64,000 nucleotides of DNA from Pontibacter cellulosilyticus (GTDB taxonomy: Bacteria; Bacteroidota; Bacteroidia; Cytophagales; Hymenobacteraceae), in contig NZ_JACRVF010000003.1 of NCBI RefSeq assembly GCF_014306105.1, positions 496,001-560,000 on the forward strand. The letters run 5' to 3'. The notes beneath the pieces were generated by a model, which ran no database searches, had not been told where the DNA came from, and saw only the letters and a program-made list of their open reading frames with translations. The position numbers and the translations under genes were made by a program. How positions within the stretch are numbered: the stretch's first letter is position 1; every line of letters begins with the position of its first letter. This document shows positions 25,863-35,430 of the stretch, one piece after another.

Positions 25863-26921
25863 TTATGCCAATGTAATCTCATTGCTCAGGTAAACATCCT
25901 GTATAGCGTTAAGCAACTCAACACCAACCTTCATGTCTTTCTGGAACGCCTTACGGCCAGAGATCAAGCCCATACCGCCCGCACGCTTGTTAATTACAGC
26001 TGTACGCACTGCATCTGCCAAATCCGACTCGCCTTTAGACTCGCCACCAGAGTTGATCAGACCGGCACGACCCATATAGCAGTTAGCCACCTGGTAACGT
26101 GTTAAGTCAATTGGGTTATCGTTTGAAAGCTCTGAGTACATTTTCTCGTGTGTTTTACCGAAGCCAATCGCTTTAAAGCCTCCGTTATTCTCAGGTAACT
26201 TCTGCTTGATAATATCCGCCTGGATAGTTACACCTAAGTGGTTTGCCTGCGCAGTAAGGTCGGCAGCCACGTGATAGTCTGTACCGTCTTTTTTGAAGGC
26301 GTTGTTACGCGTGTAGCACCACAGGATAGTAGCCATACCTAACTGGTGCGCTCTTTCGAATGCCTCAGCCACTTCAATGATCTGGCGAGAAGACTCCTCA
26401 GAACCAAAGTATATTGTTGCACCTACTGCTGTAGCACCTAAGTTCCAGGCCTCATCCACAGAACCGAACATGATCTGGTCATACTTGTTAGGGTATGTCA
26501 TCAGCTCGTTGTGGTTGATTTTTACTACAAAAGGAATTTTGTGTGCATATTTTCTAGACATCATGGCCAGGTTACCAAATGTAGTAGCAACGGCATTGCA
26601 ACCACCCTCGATAGCTAGTTTAATGATGTTCTCAGGGTCGAAGTAAATAGGGTTAGGAGCAAAAGAAGCACCAGCTGTGTGCTCGATGCCCTGGTCTACA
26701 GGCAGGATAGAAAGGTAACCTGTTCCACCCAGGCGGCCATGGTCAAATAAAGACTGCAGGCTGCGCAGCACCTGTGGGTTACGGTTAGAGTTTGCAAAAA
26801 TGCGATCTACGAAATCAGGTCCCGGCGCGTGTAGCTGCTCTTTAGAAATTGTTTTGCTTTCATACTGCAGCAGGCTATCTGCCTCAGAACCAAGTAAAGA
26901 AACGATGTTATCGTAATTCAT
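25863..26921 (-). CDS. fbaB: Class I fructose-bisphosphate aldolase (FbaB/DhnA type)
   Basis: A 352-residue cytoplasmic TIM-barrel enzyme of glycolysis/gluconeogenesis that cleaves fructose-1,6-bisphosphate through a Schiff base. Recognisable blocks: [68 protein letters not shown], and [14 protein letters not shown]. The end has [21 protein letters not shown], the phosphate-binding region with GG.GLI.GRK. Class I metal-free aldolase rather than the zinc class II enzyme. Length normal. It has its own promoter and terminator. Confidence 0.92.
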   Translation of the reverse strand: MNYDNIVSLLGSEADSLLQYESKTISKEQLHAPGPDFVDRIFANSNRNPQVLRSLQSLFDHGRLGGTGYLSILPVDQGIEHTAGASFAPNPIYFDPENIIKLAIEGGCNAVATTFGNLAMMSRKYAHKIPFVVKINHNELMTYPNKYDQIMFGSVDEAWNLGATAVGATIYFGSEESSRQIIEVAEAFERAHQLGMATILWCYTRNNAFKKDGTDYHVAADLTAQANHLGVTIQADIIKQKLPENNGGFKAIGFGKTHEKMYSELSNDNPIDLTRYQVANCYMGRAGLINSGGESKGESDLADAVRTAVINKRAGGMGLISGRKAFQKDMKVGVELLNAIQDVYLSNEITLA

Positions 26922-26964
26922 TTGTTTTTTTATTTTGTGTAAGGGACACTTTGAATTGGTGATA

Positions 26965-26997
26965 CAAATATATAATTCTTCTATTTAATTCTATCAA
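26965..26997 (-). promoter_or_regulatory. Candidate promoter of fbaB
   Basis: On the minus strand TATATTTG (26965-26972) fits TAnnTTTG exactly. TTG (26995-26997) lies 22 nt upstream. The start codon is about 43 nt downstream. Confidence 0.4.
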
Positions 26998-27106
26998 TAC
27001 TTGTGAGATACAGGTTAAATGTATTGACACAGGAATAGCAGCCACTACGGTTGTGGTTTAGATTCCACAGAACATACTTATACCCGGCAAAAAGGTTATG
27101 ATAAAA

Positions 27107-27142
27107 AAAGCGCCGATTCCAACTCAGGAAACCGACGCTTTA
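27107..27142 (-). terminator. Terminator of the amidohydrolase pair
   Basis: AAAGCG (27107-27112) pairs with CGCTTT (27136-27141), with further partial pairing inside (CGATTCC against GGAAACCG). On the minus strand a run of seven T follows. Confidence 0.6.
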
Positions 27143-27160
27143 ACAACAGCTAAAGTTTTG

Positions 27161-28375
27161 CTATTTGCACTCTTCGCTTACCACCTTACCGTTTATAAGC
27201 ACAGTGCACACATGGGAAGTATATTCAAATGGGTCTCCGTCAAAAAGCACCAGATCTCCGTCCATCCCTTTGGCCAGGGCGCCTACACGCTTATCTAAAC
27301 CGATGATTTTAGCCGGAGTTGTAGTAATCGCTGCCAGAGCTTGCTCAGGAGCCATACCGTTAGCCACTGCCACACCCGCCTCGAAAAGTATAACCCGGGC
27401 ACGCGGCACATACGCCTCAAAGCCACTCTGTATTGCTACCGGCACCCCGGCTTTGGCAAGTATACCTGCCGTCTCGAACGACAGATTCTTGTTTTCACCG
27501 TATGAGCGAGCCATAGTCGGGTGAAGTATAACCGGCACGCCAGCTGCCTTTATTTCATCCACTAACAAGTAAGCTTCGGCGGCTCCATCCAACACTATAC
27601 TTAGGTTAAATTCTTTTGCCAGGCGCAACGCAGCCATAATATCGTTTGCCTTGTTTGCTGTGATCAGGGCTTTATACTTTCCATTTAGCACATCTGACAG
27701 GTACTCCATTTTAAGGTTGCGGTCCGGGCGTTTGCTGGCATCGGAGTTAGACGCTTTTTTAGCGTAGGCTTGCGCCGCCTGCAACTCAGAGCGCAGCATA
27801 GCCATACCTTTGGCAGAGGTTTTAGGAGAGTTATAGTTATCTCCAACAGTTGAGCCCAGCGTAAACGTCACCATTTTAGTGGTATCCATTAACGTGGCAA
27901 ATCCTTCCGGGGCAGTTTTGATCGTCATCGTCTGTCCGCTGATCAAAGCGCCGGGGCCGTGGCCGGTATTAATGGTGGTGACGCCGTGGCTACGCACCCA
28001 CCCTATAAGCTCCTCGTTCGGGTTATAAGCATCTATAGCGCGAAGTTCAGGCTGAATGGGTGCTGTTTTCTCGAGTTGCTGCTGGTCGGCGGGTACGTTA
28101 TAAATACCTGCCAGGCCCACTGAAGTATGAGCATCTACCAAGCCCGGCGTAACCACCTTTGCTGAGTATACTTTATAGTTCTGCGGAATCTGCAGGTTGG
28201 CTCCCACGGCTTCTATCTTACCGTCTTTTACCAGCACCACGCCATTTTTGATGGGAGTACCAGCCATGGTATAAACTGTCTCGCCTTTTACAGCGATCTG
28301 CGCCAATGCCTGCTGCCCACAAAGTATGGCCATTCCGGCAAGTATGGCAGCGCCTAATTTTACATGATTTTTCAT
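27161..28375 (-). CDS. Exported amidohydrolase-like protein lacking metal ligands
   Basis: 404 residues from the ATG at 28375, which opens the signal peptide (MKNHVKLGAAILAGMAILCG). The fold matches its upstream neighbour, but metal-binding residues are replaced: the HxH motif reads VDAHTSVG; the strand that reads FHTH in the neighbour reads LITAN; HHVSE becomes LDGAAE; and the final Asp region FHTDDG becomes IQSGFE. A catalytic metal site is therefore unlikely. It may form a heteromeric partner of the active paralogue. The end GDLVLFDGDPFEYTSHVCTVLINGKVV is typical of amidohydrolase composite domains. It is 74 nt downstream of the paralogue, likely in the same operon. Confidence 0.85.
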   Translation of the reverse strand: MKNHVKLGAAILAGMAILCGQQALAQIAVKGETVYTMAGTPIKNGVVLVKDGKIEAVGANLQIPQNYKVYSAKVVTPGLVDAHTSVGLAGIYNVPADQQQLEKTAPIQPELRAIDAYNPNEELIGWVRSHGVTTINTGHGPGALISGQTMTIKTAPEGFATLMDTTKMVTFTLGSTVGDNYNSPKTSAKGMAMLRSELQAAQAYAKKASNSDASKRPDRNLKMEYLSDVLNGKYKALITANKANDIMAALRLAKEFNLSIVLDGAAEAYLLVDEIKAAGVPVILHPTMARSYGENKNLSFETAGILAKAGVPVAIQSGFEAYVPRARVILFEAGVAVANGMAPEQALAAITTTPAKIIGLDKRVGALAKGMDGDLVLFDGDPFEYTSHVCTVLINGKVVSEECK

Positions 28376-28449
28376 GATGATCTTTTTATGATGAAAGACT
28401 ATTCGACAAGAGACAATAGAATAGAAAGCCTTTTGCCCTTGGTCAAAAA

Positions 28450-29751
28450 TCAATGTGCATGATAATGGATTTCGCCGCTAAAGGTATTGTAACCGCCTGT
28501 AGCAAACTTCTTGTCGTCGGGATTGTGCAGGTCGAAGCGCTTTTTGCCCTCTACCCAGGTTTGCTCTACTTTGGTGTACACGCTGAACGGCTCTCCGTTT
28601 AGCACGATAAAGTCAGCGTCTTTCCCTTTCTCCAAAGAACCCACGCGGCTGTCCAGCTCCATCATTTTGGCTCCGGCTATAGTTAGTGCCTCCAAGGCTT
28701 TTTCGCGGCTCATACCGGCACGCACACCCAGGGCAGCGCCGCGCAAAAATAACCTTGAGTCAGTAATGCCATCATCGGTATGAAATGCTGTCAACACTCC
28801 TGCCTTTTCCAGCGCAGCTCCGTTTGTATTCCGTATCTCCACTGCCTCGGACTTACCTCCCGGAGAATCCAGTGTAATAATAGAAGCTGCCACACCTGCC
28901 TTGGCTATTTCGTCGGCTGCTTTCCAGGCTTCGCTTACGTGGTGCAGCACCAGTTTAAAACCAAACTCTTTCTGCAGGCGCAGGGCAGTCAGCACATCAT
29001 CGTAGCGGTGTGTATGGAAGTGCACCACCCGTTTGCCGTCCAGTATCTCTACCAGTGGCTCCAGGCTTGGCTTGCGCTCCGGCATCTTGTCTGCCTTGCC
29101 TTTGGCTGCTTTTATCTTGTTGTTATATGCCTGCGCATCCAGGAACAGCTGCCGTGCCATGGCCGCCGACTTTGCCCGTGTTCCCGGAAACGGAGCAGCT
29201 TTCATGGGATTAGTACCGTTAGCCATTTTCATCCCGCCGCAGATGCCGTTGGTCACATCATCACAAAATGCCATATCGCCAATGGTTTTGGCGTCGCGCA
29301 TCTTCAGGTATACTGTTTGCCCGCTCATCAAATGTCCGGAACCCGGCATTATATTAACAGTTGTTATACCTCCTGCCAAAGCACGTTTAAAGGTATCGCT
29401 GAGTGGGTTTATGGCATCAATAATTCGCACATCCGGGTGCAGGGCACCAGAGCCGTCTCCGCCTGAGCCTTCTCCTAAGTGTGAGTGGGTATCAACCAGG
29501 CCAGGCATCAGCACCTTACCCGTCATGTCAAATTCTACAGCGTTTTTAGGTGTTTTCACTTTATCGGCAGCACCTACGGCTGTTATTTTACCGTTTTGCA
29601 CTACCAGTATTCCATTTTCAATGGGCTGGCCTGAGATGGGAATTATTTTGGCACCTTTGAAAACATGAGGCTGATCCTGTGCCAGAAGGGGTTGCCCCCC
29701 GAGCAGCAAAGCCATTCCAAAGGCAGCCAATAATTGCTTATTGGATTTCAT
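28450..29751 (-). CDS. Exported metal-dependent amidohydrolase
   Basis: 433 residues with a signal peptide (MKSNKQLLAAFGMALLLGGQPLLA). Zinc-site features are present: VDTHSHLGEG (HxH), VVHFHTHRYDD, LVLHHVSEAWKAADEI, and FHTDDGITDSRLF with the catalytic Asp. The carboxyl end has DADFIVLNGEPFSVYTKVEQTWVEGK, the usual composite domain. It belongs to the imidazolonepropionase-like amidohydrolases; the substrate is unknown and could be a peptide or cyclic amide in the periplasm. First gene of a two-gene unit with the degenerate paralogue downstream. Confidence 0.88.
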   Translation of the reverse strand: MKSNKQLLAAFGMALLLGGQPLLAQDQPHVFKGAKIIPISGQPIENGILVVQNGKITAVGAADKVKTPKNAVEFDMTGKVLMPGLVDTHSHLGEGSGGDGSGALHPDVRIIDAINPLSDTFKRALAGGITTVNIMPGSGHLMSGQTVYLKMRDAKTIGDMAFCDDVTNGICGGMKMANGTNPMKAAPFPGTRAKSAAMARQLFLDAQAYNNKIKAAKGKADKMPERKPSLEPLVEILDGKRVVHFHTHRYDDVLTALRLQKEFGFKLVLHHVSEAWKAADEIAKAGVAASIITLDSPGGKSEAVEIRNTNGAALEKAGVLTAFHTDDGITDSRLFLRGAALGVRAGMSREKALEALTIAGAKMMELDSRVGSLEKGKDADFIVLNGEPFSVYTKVEQTWVEGKKRFDLHNPDDKKFATGGYNTFSGEIHYHAH

Positions 29752-29941
29752 AAAAGTATAAAGCTGGTAAGGTTAGTTAAGTTTAGCTTATCAACTTAGT
29801 GATTTTATACTTTAAATAAAAATCTTCTTCAGCTTTTGATACGCCTGAAGCCAGTGCATCCGGTAAGCCTCTCTTATATATCTATTTGATACTTCACTTC
29901 GTTTATATTATCATATAACCATCTAACAATCTGCAACCTAT

Positions 29942-30604
29942 ATGAAAACAAAGTATAAACTCCAGCTGCCAAACCAGTACAACCTGCTATTCCTTTTCAT
30001 AGCCCTACTTTTGAGTTCGTGTGTACCTACCACCAGAATTACAGGCACCTGGAAAAACCCTGACGCAGCAAGTAAAAACTATAACAAAATTGTAGTAGCC
30101 GCCCTTACAGACAACATCAGGGCCAGGGAAACAGTGGAAAGCCACATGCAGGCACAGTTCAGAGCCAGAGGTGTAGAAGTAGCCAGAAGTATAGATCTTT
30201 TTCCGCCAACTGCCTCCAGTAAAGGAGGTCCGGATATAGACCTGTTGATTGATAAGATGAAGGTCCAGAACTATGATGCTATTATGACCATAGCCCTGAT
30301 CGATGAACAAACGGAAACGCGCTATGTACCTGGCACCTACGGCTACGCCCCTATCACCCGCTTTGGCTGGTATGGTCGTTTCAGGGGCTACTATAGTTAC
30401 TGGTACCCAACCCTATATGACCCGGGTTATTACACCGAAGAGAAAATATACTTCCTGGAGACCAACCTTTATGATGAGGACACTGAAAATCTTGTGTGGT
30501 CGGCGCAGTCTCAGTCTTATAGCCCAGCCAGCTTAAGAAATGCTTCTGAAAAGCTGGCTGAGATTACTGTTAGCAGGTTGGCACAGGATGGGTTGATCAG
30601 GTAG
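29942..30604 (+). CDS. Predicted lipoprotein (DUF4136-like)
   Basis: 220 residues. An N-terminal basic stretch is followed by a lipoprotein signal (LLFLFIALLLSSC, Cys27) and VPTTRITGTWKNPDA. The central Rossmann-like half (KIVVAALTDNIRARETVESHMQAQFRARG) is followed by a Tyr/Gly-rich stretch (GTYGYAPITRFGWYGRFRGYYSYWYP) and EKIYFLETNLYDEDTENLVWSAQSQ. The overall pattern fits small Bacteroidota lipoproteins of the DUF4136 kind; certainty is moderate. Function unknown. No clear operon partner. Confidence 0.7.
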   Translation: MKTKYKLQLPNQYNLLFLFIALLLSSCVPTTRITGTWKNPDAASKNYNKIVVAALTDNIRARETVESHMQAQFRARGVEVARSIDLFPPTASSKGGPDIDLLIDKMKVQNYDAIMTIALIDEQTETRYVPGTYGYAPITRFGWYGRFRGYYSYWYPTLYDPGYYTEEKIYFLETNLYDEDTENLVWSAQSQSYSPASLRNASEKLAEITVSRLAQDGLIR

Positions 30605-30919
30605 GGTTGATTTATGCCCTCTTGAAAGAGATTATCTACTCCAAAACAGAATAGGGAATTTGGCAGGAGAGAGTTCAAACTATTATAACAACGAGCCTTA
30701 TCCGCAGGTGCAATCATTCCCTCCCCCTTCGAAGGGAAACTTTTCGCTACTGCTGTTCAATTTATACTTGTACTGTAGCAGAGGTAGAAGTCGAGTATTT
30801 ATTTTCCCAGCCTTTGGAGTAGTTTCACTCTTCAAGTTCGCTTGGCAGATTGGCATAAAAACAAATCAGCCAGAGCATCAAACTAGAGACTCTGGCTGAT
30901 TTGTTAAAACTATATTTTA
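30605..30919. other. Intergenic region holding a terminator only
   Basis: Between the DUF4136-like lipoprotein and the M28 gene I find no supported gene. A plus-strand frame at 30660-30899 runs into the terminator and has no recognisable features. The only structure is the 16-bp hairpin at 30860-30905. Confidence 0.55.
30860..30905. terminator. Bidirectional terminator, 16-bp stem
   Basis: AACAAATCAGCCAGAG (30860-30875) pairs perfectly with CTCTGGCTGATTTGTT (30890-30905). It ends the M28/cysS unit on the minus strand and possibly the lipoprotein gene on the plus strand. Confidence 0.8.
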
Positions 30920-31930
30920 TTACTCATTATACAGCACATGCAGCACCGTTTGGCCCACAGCCTTTAGTGTACTCTTACTAATTACATCCATATTATCAGT
31001 GTGGCGGTGATGATACGGGCCGAAGTAATCATCAGGGTTATTCATGTTGTACTCGATAATGTCGATCATGCGGATGTTAGCCCAGGCATTTACATAAGAA
31101 TGATCGTCGGTAATAGCAGGTGCATTTACATACTTAAAGTAGTCGGAGTACCCGATGCTGTTACCCGCTTTCCATACTTTGTCTACTACCTCTTTGGCAT
31201 ACTGCAACGATGTGCCTTCTCTTGCAAACTTGGCTCCCTCTGCTCCCACCATATCCAGAAGTATACCATAACTGGCACGGTAGTTCGGATTATGCTTGTT
31301 CTTGCTCCAATACTGTGAGCCCAGGCACCAGGAGTTCTCCATAGTTGCAAATTCACTGTTGTCCGGCTGTCCGTAATCTTCCCCATCGAAAAAGATCATA
31401 TCTACCCCAACCTCCGGCTTTTGCTCAGAAGTATGAATTGTCCTGGCTATCTCTAGCAGCACCCCTACGCCACTGGCTCCGTCGTTGGCTCCATCTATTG
31501 GGCGTTTCGGATCTTTCTCATCTTTGTCAGCAAAAGGGCGCGTATCCCAATGTGCTGCCAACAGCACACGGTTAGCCGCACCCGGGTTGTAAGAGGCGAT
31601 GATATTACGCAGGTTTAGCATTTTGCCATCAAAGGCACGCATCTGGAAGTTCTGCACCTGCACCTCTGCACCATACTCTTTCAGCTTCTGGATTATCCAT
31701 TCGCCGGTGGCGTAATGCGCAGGAGTGTTAGGTACACGTGGACCGAAAGCTACCTGCTTCGCAATCAGCGCGTAAGCTGTGTCCGGGTTAAATTCAGGAG
31801 CTGCTACCACTGGTCTTTCCTTTTCAACCTCTACTACTTGCTTTGCACCGCCCTTCTCAGCAGAATCGCAGCTGTAAATGCCCAGCGTGCCTGCCGCAAC
31901 AAGAGCAAGCGCGATTATTTTATTCTTCAT
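30920..31930 (-). CDS. M28-family lipoprotein, glutaminyl-peptide cyclotransferase-like
   Basis: 336 residues. Lipoprotein signal [21 protein letters not shown] (Cys21). M28 zinc ligands are visible: [15 protein letters not shown] (His, Asp), [17 protein letters not shown] (Asp), [11 protein letters not shown] (catalytic Glu, then Asp), [14 protein letters not shown], and a late His ([13 protein letters not shown]). The WDTRPFAD and single-zinc layout is like bacterial and animal glutaminyl cyclases, which make N-terminal pyroglutamate. In Bacteroidota such enzymes can act on lipoproteins or exported proteins. It overlaps the 3' end of cysS by 11 bp, so translation is probably coupled. Confidence 0.88.
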   Translation of the reverse strand: MKNKIIALALVAAGTLGIYSCDSAEKGGAKQVVEVEKERPVVAAPEFNPDTAYALIAKQVAFGPRVPNTPAHYATGEWIIQKLKEYGAEVQVQNFQMRAFDGKMLNLRNIIASYNPGAANRVLLAAHWDTRPFADKDEKDPKRPIDGANDGASGVGVLLEIARTIHTSEQKPEVGVDMIFFDGEDYGQPDNSEFATMENSWCLGSQYWSKNKHNPNYRASYGILLDMVGAEGAKFAREGTSLQYAKEVVDKVWKAGNSIGYSDYFKYVNAPAITDDHSYVNAWANIRMIDIIEYNMNNPDDYFGPYHHRHTDNMDVISKSTLKAVGQTVLHVLYNE

Positions 31931-33410
31931 ATGCCCAGTCTATTCCGGTTTTCATGTCTTTTATCACGATACCCTGCTTCTTCAGTTCAGCACGAATGGC
32001 ATCCACTTTATCGTAGGCCTTGTTTTCTTTAGCCTCCTTGTAAAAGCCCAGCACCAGGTGCAGCATCTCCTCCATGTCACCAGTCTGCTCTTCCTTCAGG
32101 CCAAGCACATCCAGCACTAACTGCTGATAAGTGTTGCGAACAGTATCGAAGGTGCCACGCTCCAAGGTTGTGATATCAATCTGCCCCAGGTATAAGCTAT
32201 TGATCTTCTTAAGCAGGTTAAACAGCGAAGCAATGGTACGCGCCGTGTTCATATCGTCGTTCAGGCCACGGAAGCAATCCTCCGTCAGCTTCAGCAGTTC
32301 CTCATTCAACTTTGCATCAGGTGTTCCCGCATCTTCCGGATACTTCAGCTTCTTCAGCACGTTTAAGCCGTTCATCAGTTTAGTATAACCTTTGCGTGCC
32401 GCCTGAAGCGCCTCGTTACTAAAATCGAGGGTACTACGGTAGTGGGCCTGAAGTATAAAAAAGCGGATAGTCATCGGAGAATACTTCTCCTCCAGCATCT
32501 CATGGTTGCCACTAAACAATTCGCTCAGGTTAATAAAGTTGCCCAGCGATTTACCCATCTTCTGCCCATTTACTGTGATCATATTGTTATGAACCCAGTA
32601 CTTGGCGGCATCGGTGTGGTTGTTGCTTGCCTGGCTCTGTGCTATCTCGCACTCGTGGTGCGGAAACATTAAGTCAAGTCCGCCTCCGTGTATATCAAAA
32701 GTAGTACCCAGATACTTGCGGCTCATGGCAGAGCACTCCAGGTGCCAGCCCGGAAAACCGTCGCTCCACGGCGATGGCCAGCGCATGATGTGCGAAGGCG
32801 ATGCTTTTTTCCATAGCGCAAAATCCAGCGGAGAACGCTTGTCGCTTTGTCCTTCGGTATCGCGGGTATTCGCCATCAGGTCCTCAATCACGCGGCCAGA
32901 AAGTTTACCATACTTGTGCTGCTTGTTGTAAGCCGGTACATCAAAGTATACCGAACCATTCACCTCGTAAGCCAGGCCGTTACCCAGTATCTCCTGTATC
33001 ATCTCGATCTGCTCAATGATATGGCCTGATGCACGCGGTTCTATATCAGGGCGAAGCACGTTCAGTTTGTCCATGTCCTGGTGGTAGATGTTGGTGTAGT
33101 GCTGTACTACTTCCATCGGCTCCAGGTGCTCCAACTTGGCTCTTTTTGCAATTTTATCTTCACCTTCGTCGGCATCGTTCTCCAGGTGGCCAACGTCGGT
33201 AATGTTTCTTACAAAGCGTACTTTATACCCCTGATTCTTCAGGTAGCGGTACAGCACATCAAAGGTAACGGCGCTGCGGGCGTGGCCCAGGTGAGGTTCT
33301 CCGTAAACAGTTGGGCCGCACAGGTACATCCCTACAAAGGGGGCGTGCAATGGCTCAAACTCTTCTTTTTTCCGCGTTAGCGTGTTGTATAGGTTCAGTT
33401 TCTGTTGCAT
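31920..33410 (-). CDS. cysS: Cysteinyl-tRNA synthetase
   Basis: A 496-residue class I aminoacyl-tRNA synthetase charging tRNA-Cys. The catalytic HIGH-type motif is PHLGHARS after the zinc-binding CGPTVYGE. Further zinc ligands appear in LECSAMS and [10 protein letters not shown]. The KMSKS loop reads KMGKSLGNF, a small variation. The C-terminal half holds the helical anticodon-binding region. The start follows the family N-terminus ([21 protein letters not shown]). The stop overlaps the M28 gene start by 11 bp. A TAGTTTTG box lies about 75 nt upstream. Confidence 0.95.
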   Translation of the reverse strand: MQQKLNLYNTLTRKKEEFEPLHAPFVGMYLCGPTVYGEPHLGHARSAVTFDVLYRYLKNQGYKVRFVRNITDVGHLENDADEGEDKIAKRAKLEHLEPMEVVQHYTNIYHQDMDKLNVLRPDIEPRASGHIIEQIEMIQEILGNGLAYEVNGSVYFDVPAYNKQHKYGKLSGRVIEDLMANTRDTEGQSDKRSPLDFALWKKASPSHIMRWPSPWSDGFPGWHLECSAMSRKYLGTTFDIHGGGLDLMFPHHECEIAQSQASNNHTDAAKYWVHNNMITVNGQKMGKSLGNFINLSELFSGNHEMLEEKYSPMTIRFFILQAHYRSTLDFSNEALQAARKGYTKLMNGLNVLKKLKYPEDAGTPDAKLNEELLKLTEDCFRGLNDDMNTARTIASLFNLLKKINSLYLGQIDITTLERGTFDTVRNTYQQLVLDVLGLKEEQTGDMEEMLHLVLGFYKEAKENKAYDKVDAIRAELKKQGIVIKDMKTGIDWAYEE

Positions 33411-33484
33411 GGTTCTTTTAAAGTATAGGCACCTGCGGCAGCCGTACTTATTTATTCGCCTTTATACTTTGGCGTTTGCTGTTT

Positions 33485-33492
33485 CAAAACTA
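33485..33492 (-). promoter_or_regulatory. Candidate -7 box upstream of cysS
   Basis: On the minus strand TAGTTTTG matches TAnnTTTG. No clear TTTG is seen at -33, so support is limited. The cysS start is about 75 nt downstream. Confidence 0.3.
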
Positions 33493-33518
33493 TAAATATT
33501 GTGCCCTTTCTCCTAACG

Positions 33519-34643
33519 CTACTCCTGCGCCTTAGGCTGAAGCACATACTTTGCCGAGATCGGGAAATGATCCGAAAGCCCCATTTCGTAATGTGTTTCA
33601 AAATCGTAGGCCTGCAGTGCTTCGCTGTAAAACTGGTTGTCGATGCGCAGAAACGGCAGTGGCCCATTGTATGTTGCCCCTATCCCGGAACCAGCCGCCA
33701 CAAAAGCATTCTTGAGTTCCTCGGCCATCTCGTTATAAGTATAGCTGAAAGGGATGTCGTTAAAATCGCCGGAAATAATTACCGGATAAGGCGACTCGCG
33801 GATATGCTCCAGCAACAGCTCCACCTGGTTGCCCCGCGCCACAAATCCACGCTTCAAACGCCGGGCCAGGTTACGGCCTTCTTTTTTAAAGCTTTCCTCG
33901 TTTCCAATAGCCGAGTAAGTATTTTCAATGTCTTGTGACTTTATACTCATCGACTGAAGGTGTGCTGAGTAAATACGTACCGTATCGCCTTTTACATCTA
34001 CATCGGCCCAGATTGCCCGGTTAACGTGAGATTCACCGAAACGGATAACACCTTTATTTACAATGGGGTACTTTGAAAAGATCGCAGTTCCAACGTCTGC
34101 CTTGTTCCGATCTACATAAGACACCGAGAAGAACCTGTACCTGTTGTAGCGATTACCGATCTTGCTAATGGTGTTGTAAGTGCTGGACCCGCGGTTGCTG
34201 TAAAACTCCTGTAGGCAGATAATATCAGCAGGATGCGTGGCTACCCACTCTATCATATCCATAGAGGCTTCTATCTCACTTCCATCGTGGTTGGTATAAG
34301 CATTGAATACGTGGGTGTTAAAACTGAGCACCTGTAACGTTTTAGCCCCAGCGGCAACTTCCTCTTCAAAATTTATAGAAGCGAGGCGAGCATAGTAACC
34401 CCAGCCAAATATAAACACCGAGAGCGGCAGCACAACCAGCCATGAGCGGCGCAGCAGCCAGTAAAGCAGAAACAGAAAATTGAGCGCCAGCGGGGCCGGT
34501 AACGAAAAGGCGATGAAGGCAGCTGGCCAGAACTCTGCCGGCGGCACCTGCAGGCACAGCACGCCCAGCAATATCCAAAGCACCACCAAGGTGTTCAGGG
34601 TAAGCCACACGCGCCTGCGTATCGATCTAAAACTTGCCGCCAT
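33519..34643 (-). CDS. Membrane-anchored endonuclease/exonuclease/phosphatase-family protein
   Basis: 374 residues. Three hydrophobic spans in the first 100 residues (about 13-32, 38-58, 66-86) are followed by the EEP fold: VLSFNTHVFN, IICLQEFYSNRG (metal-binding Glu), a central HLQSMSI, VIISGDFNDIPFSYTYNEM (GDFN metal/catalytic motif) and the final SDHFPISAKYVL (SDH). The catalytic set is complete. Related proteins include nucleases, sphingomyelinases and lipid phosphatases; the substrate is unknown. The catalytic domain most likely faces the periplasm. Monocistronic. Confidence 0.85.
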   Translation of the reverse strand: MAASFRSIRRRVWLTLNTLVVLWILLGVLCLQVPPAEFWPAAFIAFSLPAPLALNFLFLLYWLLRRSWLVVLPLSVFIFGWGYYARLASINFEEEVAAGAKTLQVLSFNTHVFNAYTNHDGSEIEASMDMIEWVATHPADIICLQEFYSNRGSSTYNTISKIGNRYNRYRFFSVSYVDRNKADVGTAIFSKYPIVNKGVIRFGESHVNRAIWADVDVKGDTVRIYSAHLQSMSIKSQDIENTYSAIGNEESFKKEGRNLARRLKRGFVARGNQVELLLEHIRESPYPVIISGDFNDIPFSYTYNEMAEELKNAFVAAGSGIGATYNGPLPFLRIDNQFYSEALQAYDFETHYEMGLSDHFPISAKYVLQPKAQE

Positions 34644-34853
34644 ATTAGCAAACTTACAAATTATGCTTTTATCTATGCTATTTCTGCCACCAGAATATAT
34701 TTATACTTGCATAAACTCCATACCTTAAACATGCGAACTATAAATAGAGCTGGTTTGTTATTTTTTGCTGACCTGTGATGGCAGCGGGTGTCCGAGTTTA
34801 ATCCCCTTAGTTTGATGCTCAAATTATTTAAAAGCTTAACTACACGCACTATG

Positions 34854-34884
34854 TTGTATATATAATGTTTTTGTAGTAAATTTG
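34854..34884 (+). promoter_or_regulatory. Candidate promoter of the rimP-nusA-infB operon
   Basis: TTG at 34854-34856, a 20-nt spacer and TAAATTTG at 34877-34884, an exact TAnnTTTG. Transcription would begin near 34891, leaving a leader of about 60 nt. Confidence 0.5.
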
Positions 34885-34906
34885 TGGCGTTATTTCAAGG
34901 AGATGA

Positions 34907-34932
34907 GGGGACAAAAGAAGTCCCCTTCTTTA
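34907..34932 (+). promoter_or_regulatory. Leader hairpin upstream of rimP
   Basis: GGGGAC (34907-34912) pairs with GTCCCC (34920-34925) around the loop aaaagaa, followed by a T-rich stretch (TTCTTTATTTCTT). The shape is like a weak terminator, so it could act as an attenuator in the leader of the operon that encodes NusA. The regulatory role is inferred. Confidence 0.4.
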
Positions 34933-34949
34933 TTTCTTAACCACTGACT

Positions 34950-35423
34950 ATGGCACTTACTGCGCAAACCATAAAAGCAATGGCGGAGGAAAGCCTCCCC
35001 GACAACGATCTTTTTATAGTGGATGTTGCTGTATCTGACACGGCAGTTCGCCCTAAAATAACAGTGCTGGCCGATGGCGAGCAGGGCATTACCATAGACC
35101 AATGCGCCACCATCAGCCGCCGCATTAATGCTAAAATAGCAGAGGCGTTCGGAGAGGAACTGGCTTATGTACTGGAGGTAAGCTCTCCGGGTGTAGATTT
35201 TCCGCTTACACAGCCACAGCAGTTTAAGCGCAACGTAGGCCGCAATTTAAAGGTAAAGCTGCAAGGCGGCACCGAGAAAACAGGCAAACTGGAAGAAGTA
35301 ACAGAAACAGGAATTAATCTGCTGGAGGAAATAAAACAAAAAGGCAAGAAGGCAACGTATGTGCCTGTGCAAATACCTTACGGGGATATTGTGAAAGCAA
35401 ATGTTGTAATATCATTTAAATAA
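34950..35423 (+). CDS. rimP: Ribosome maturation factor RimP
   Basis: 157 residues. RimP assists 30S subunit assembly in the cytoplasm. Visible family features: the N-terminal alpha/beta domain (FIVDVAVSDTAVRPKITVLADGEQGITIDQCATISRRI) and YVLEVSSPGVDFPLTQPQQFKRNVGRNLKVKL, the typical SSPG.D.PL..P.hF.R..G signature. A C-terminal SH3-like domain follows. First gene of the conserved rimP-nusA-infB operon; nusA starts 7 nt later. Confidence 0.93.
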   Translation: MALTAQTIKAMAEESLPDNDLFIVDVAVSDTAVRPKITVLADGEQGITIDQCATISRRINAKIAEAFGEELAYVLEVSSPGVDFPLTQPQQFKRNVGRNLKVKLQGGTEKTGKLEEVTETGINLLEEIKQKGKKATYVPVQIPYGDIVKANVVISFK

Positions 35424-35430
35424 AAAGATA

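Larger units (their letters stand above)
34644..34949. other. Divergent intergenic region and rimP leader
   Basis: Between the EEP gene (minus) and rimP (plus). It contains the candidate rimP promoter at 34854-34884 and a leader hairpin at 34907-34925. No gene or tRNA is seen; in E. coli a tRNA precedes rimP, but none is here. Confidence 0.6.

Noticed and set aside
28780..29466. 228-codon plus-strand open frame inside the amidohydrolase gene
   Set aside because: It is fully antisense to a strongly supported gene and its translation is Cys/His/Gln-rich with no domain or signal; it is a shadow of codon bias.
30660..30899. 79-codon frame upstream of the M28 gene
   Set aside because: It runs through the 16-bp terminator and has no recognisable composition or start context.
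32550..32570. KMGKS instead of KMSKS in cysS as a possible defect
   Set aside because: Variation at this position is tolerated in class I synthetases, and the other motifs and length are normal.
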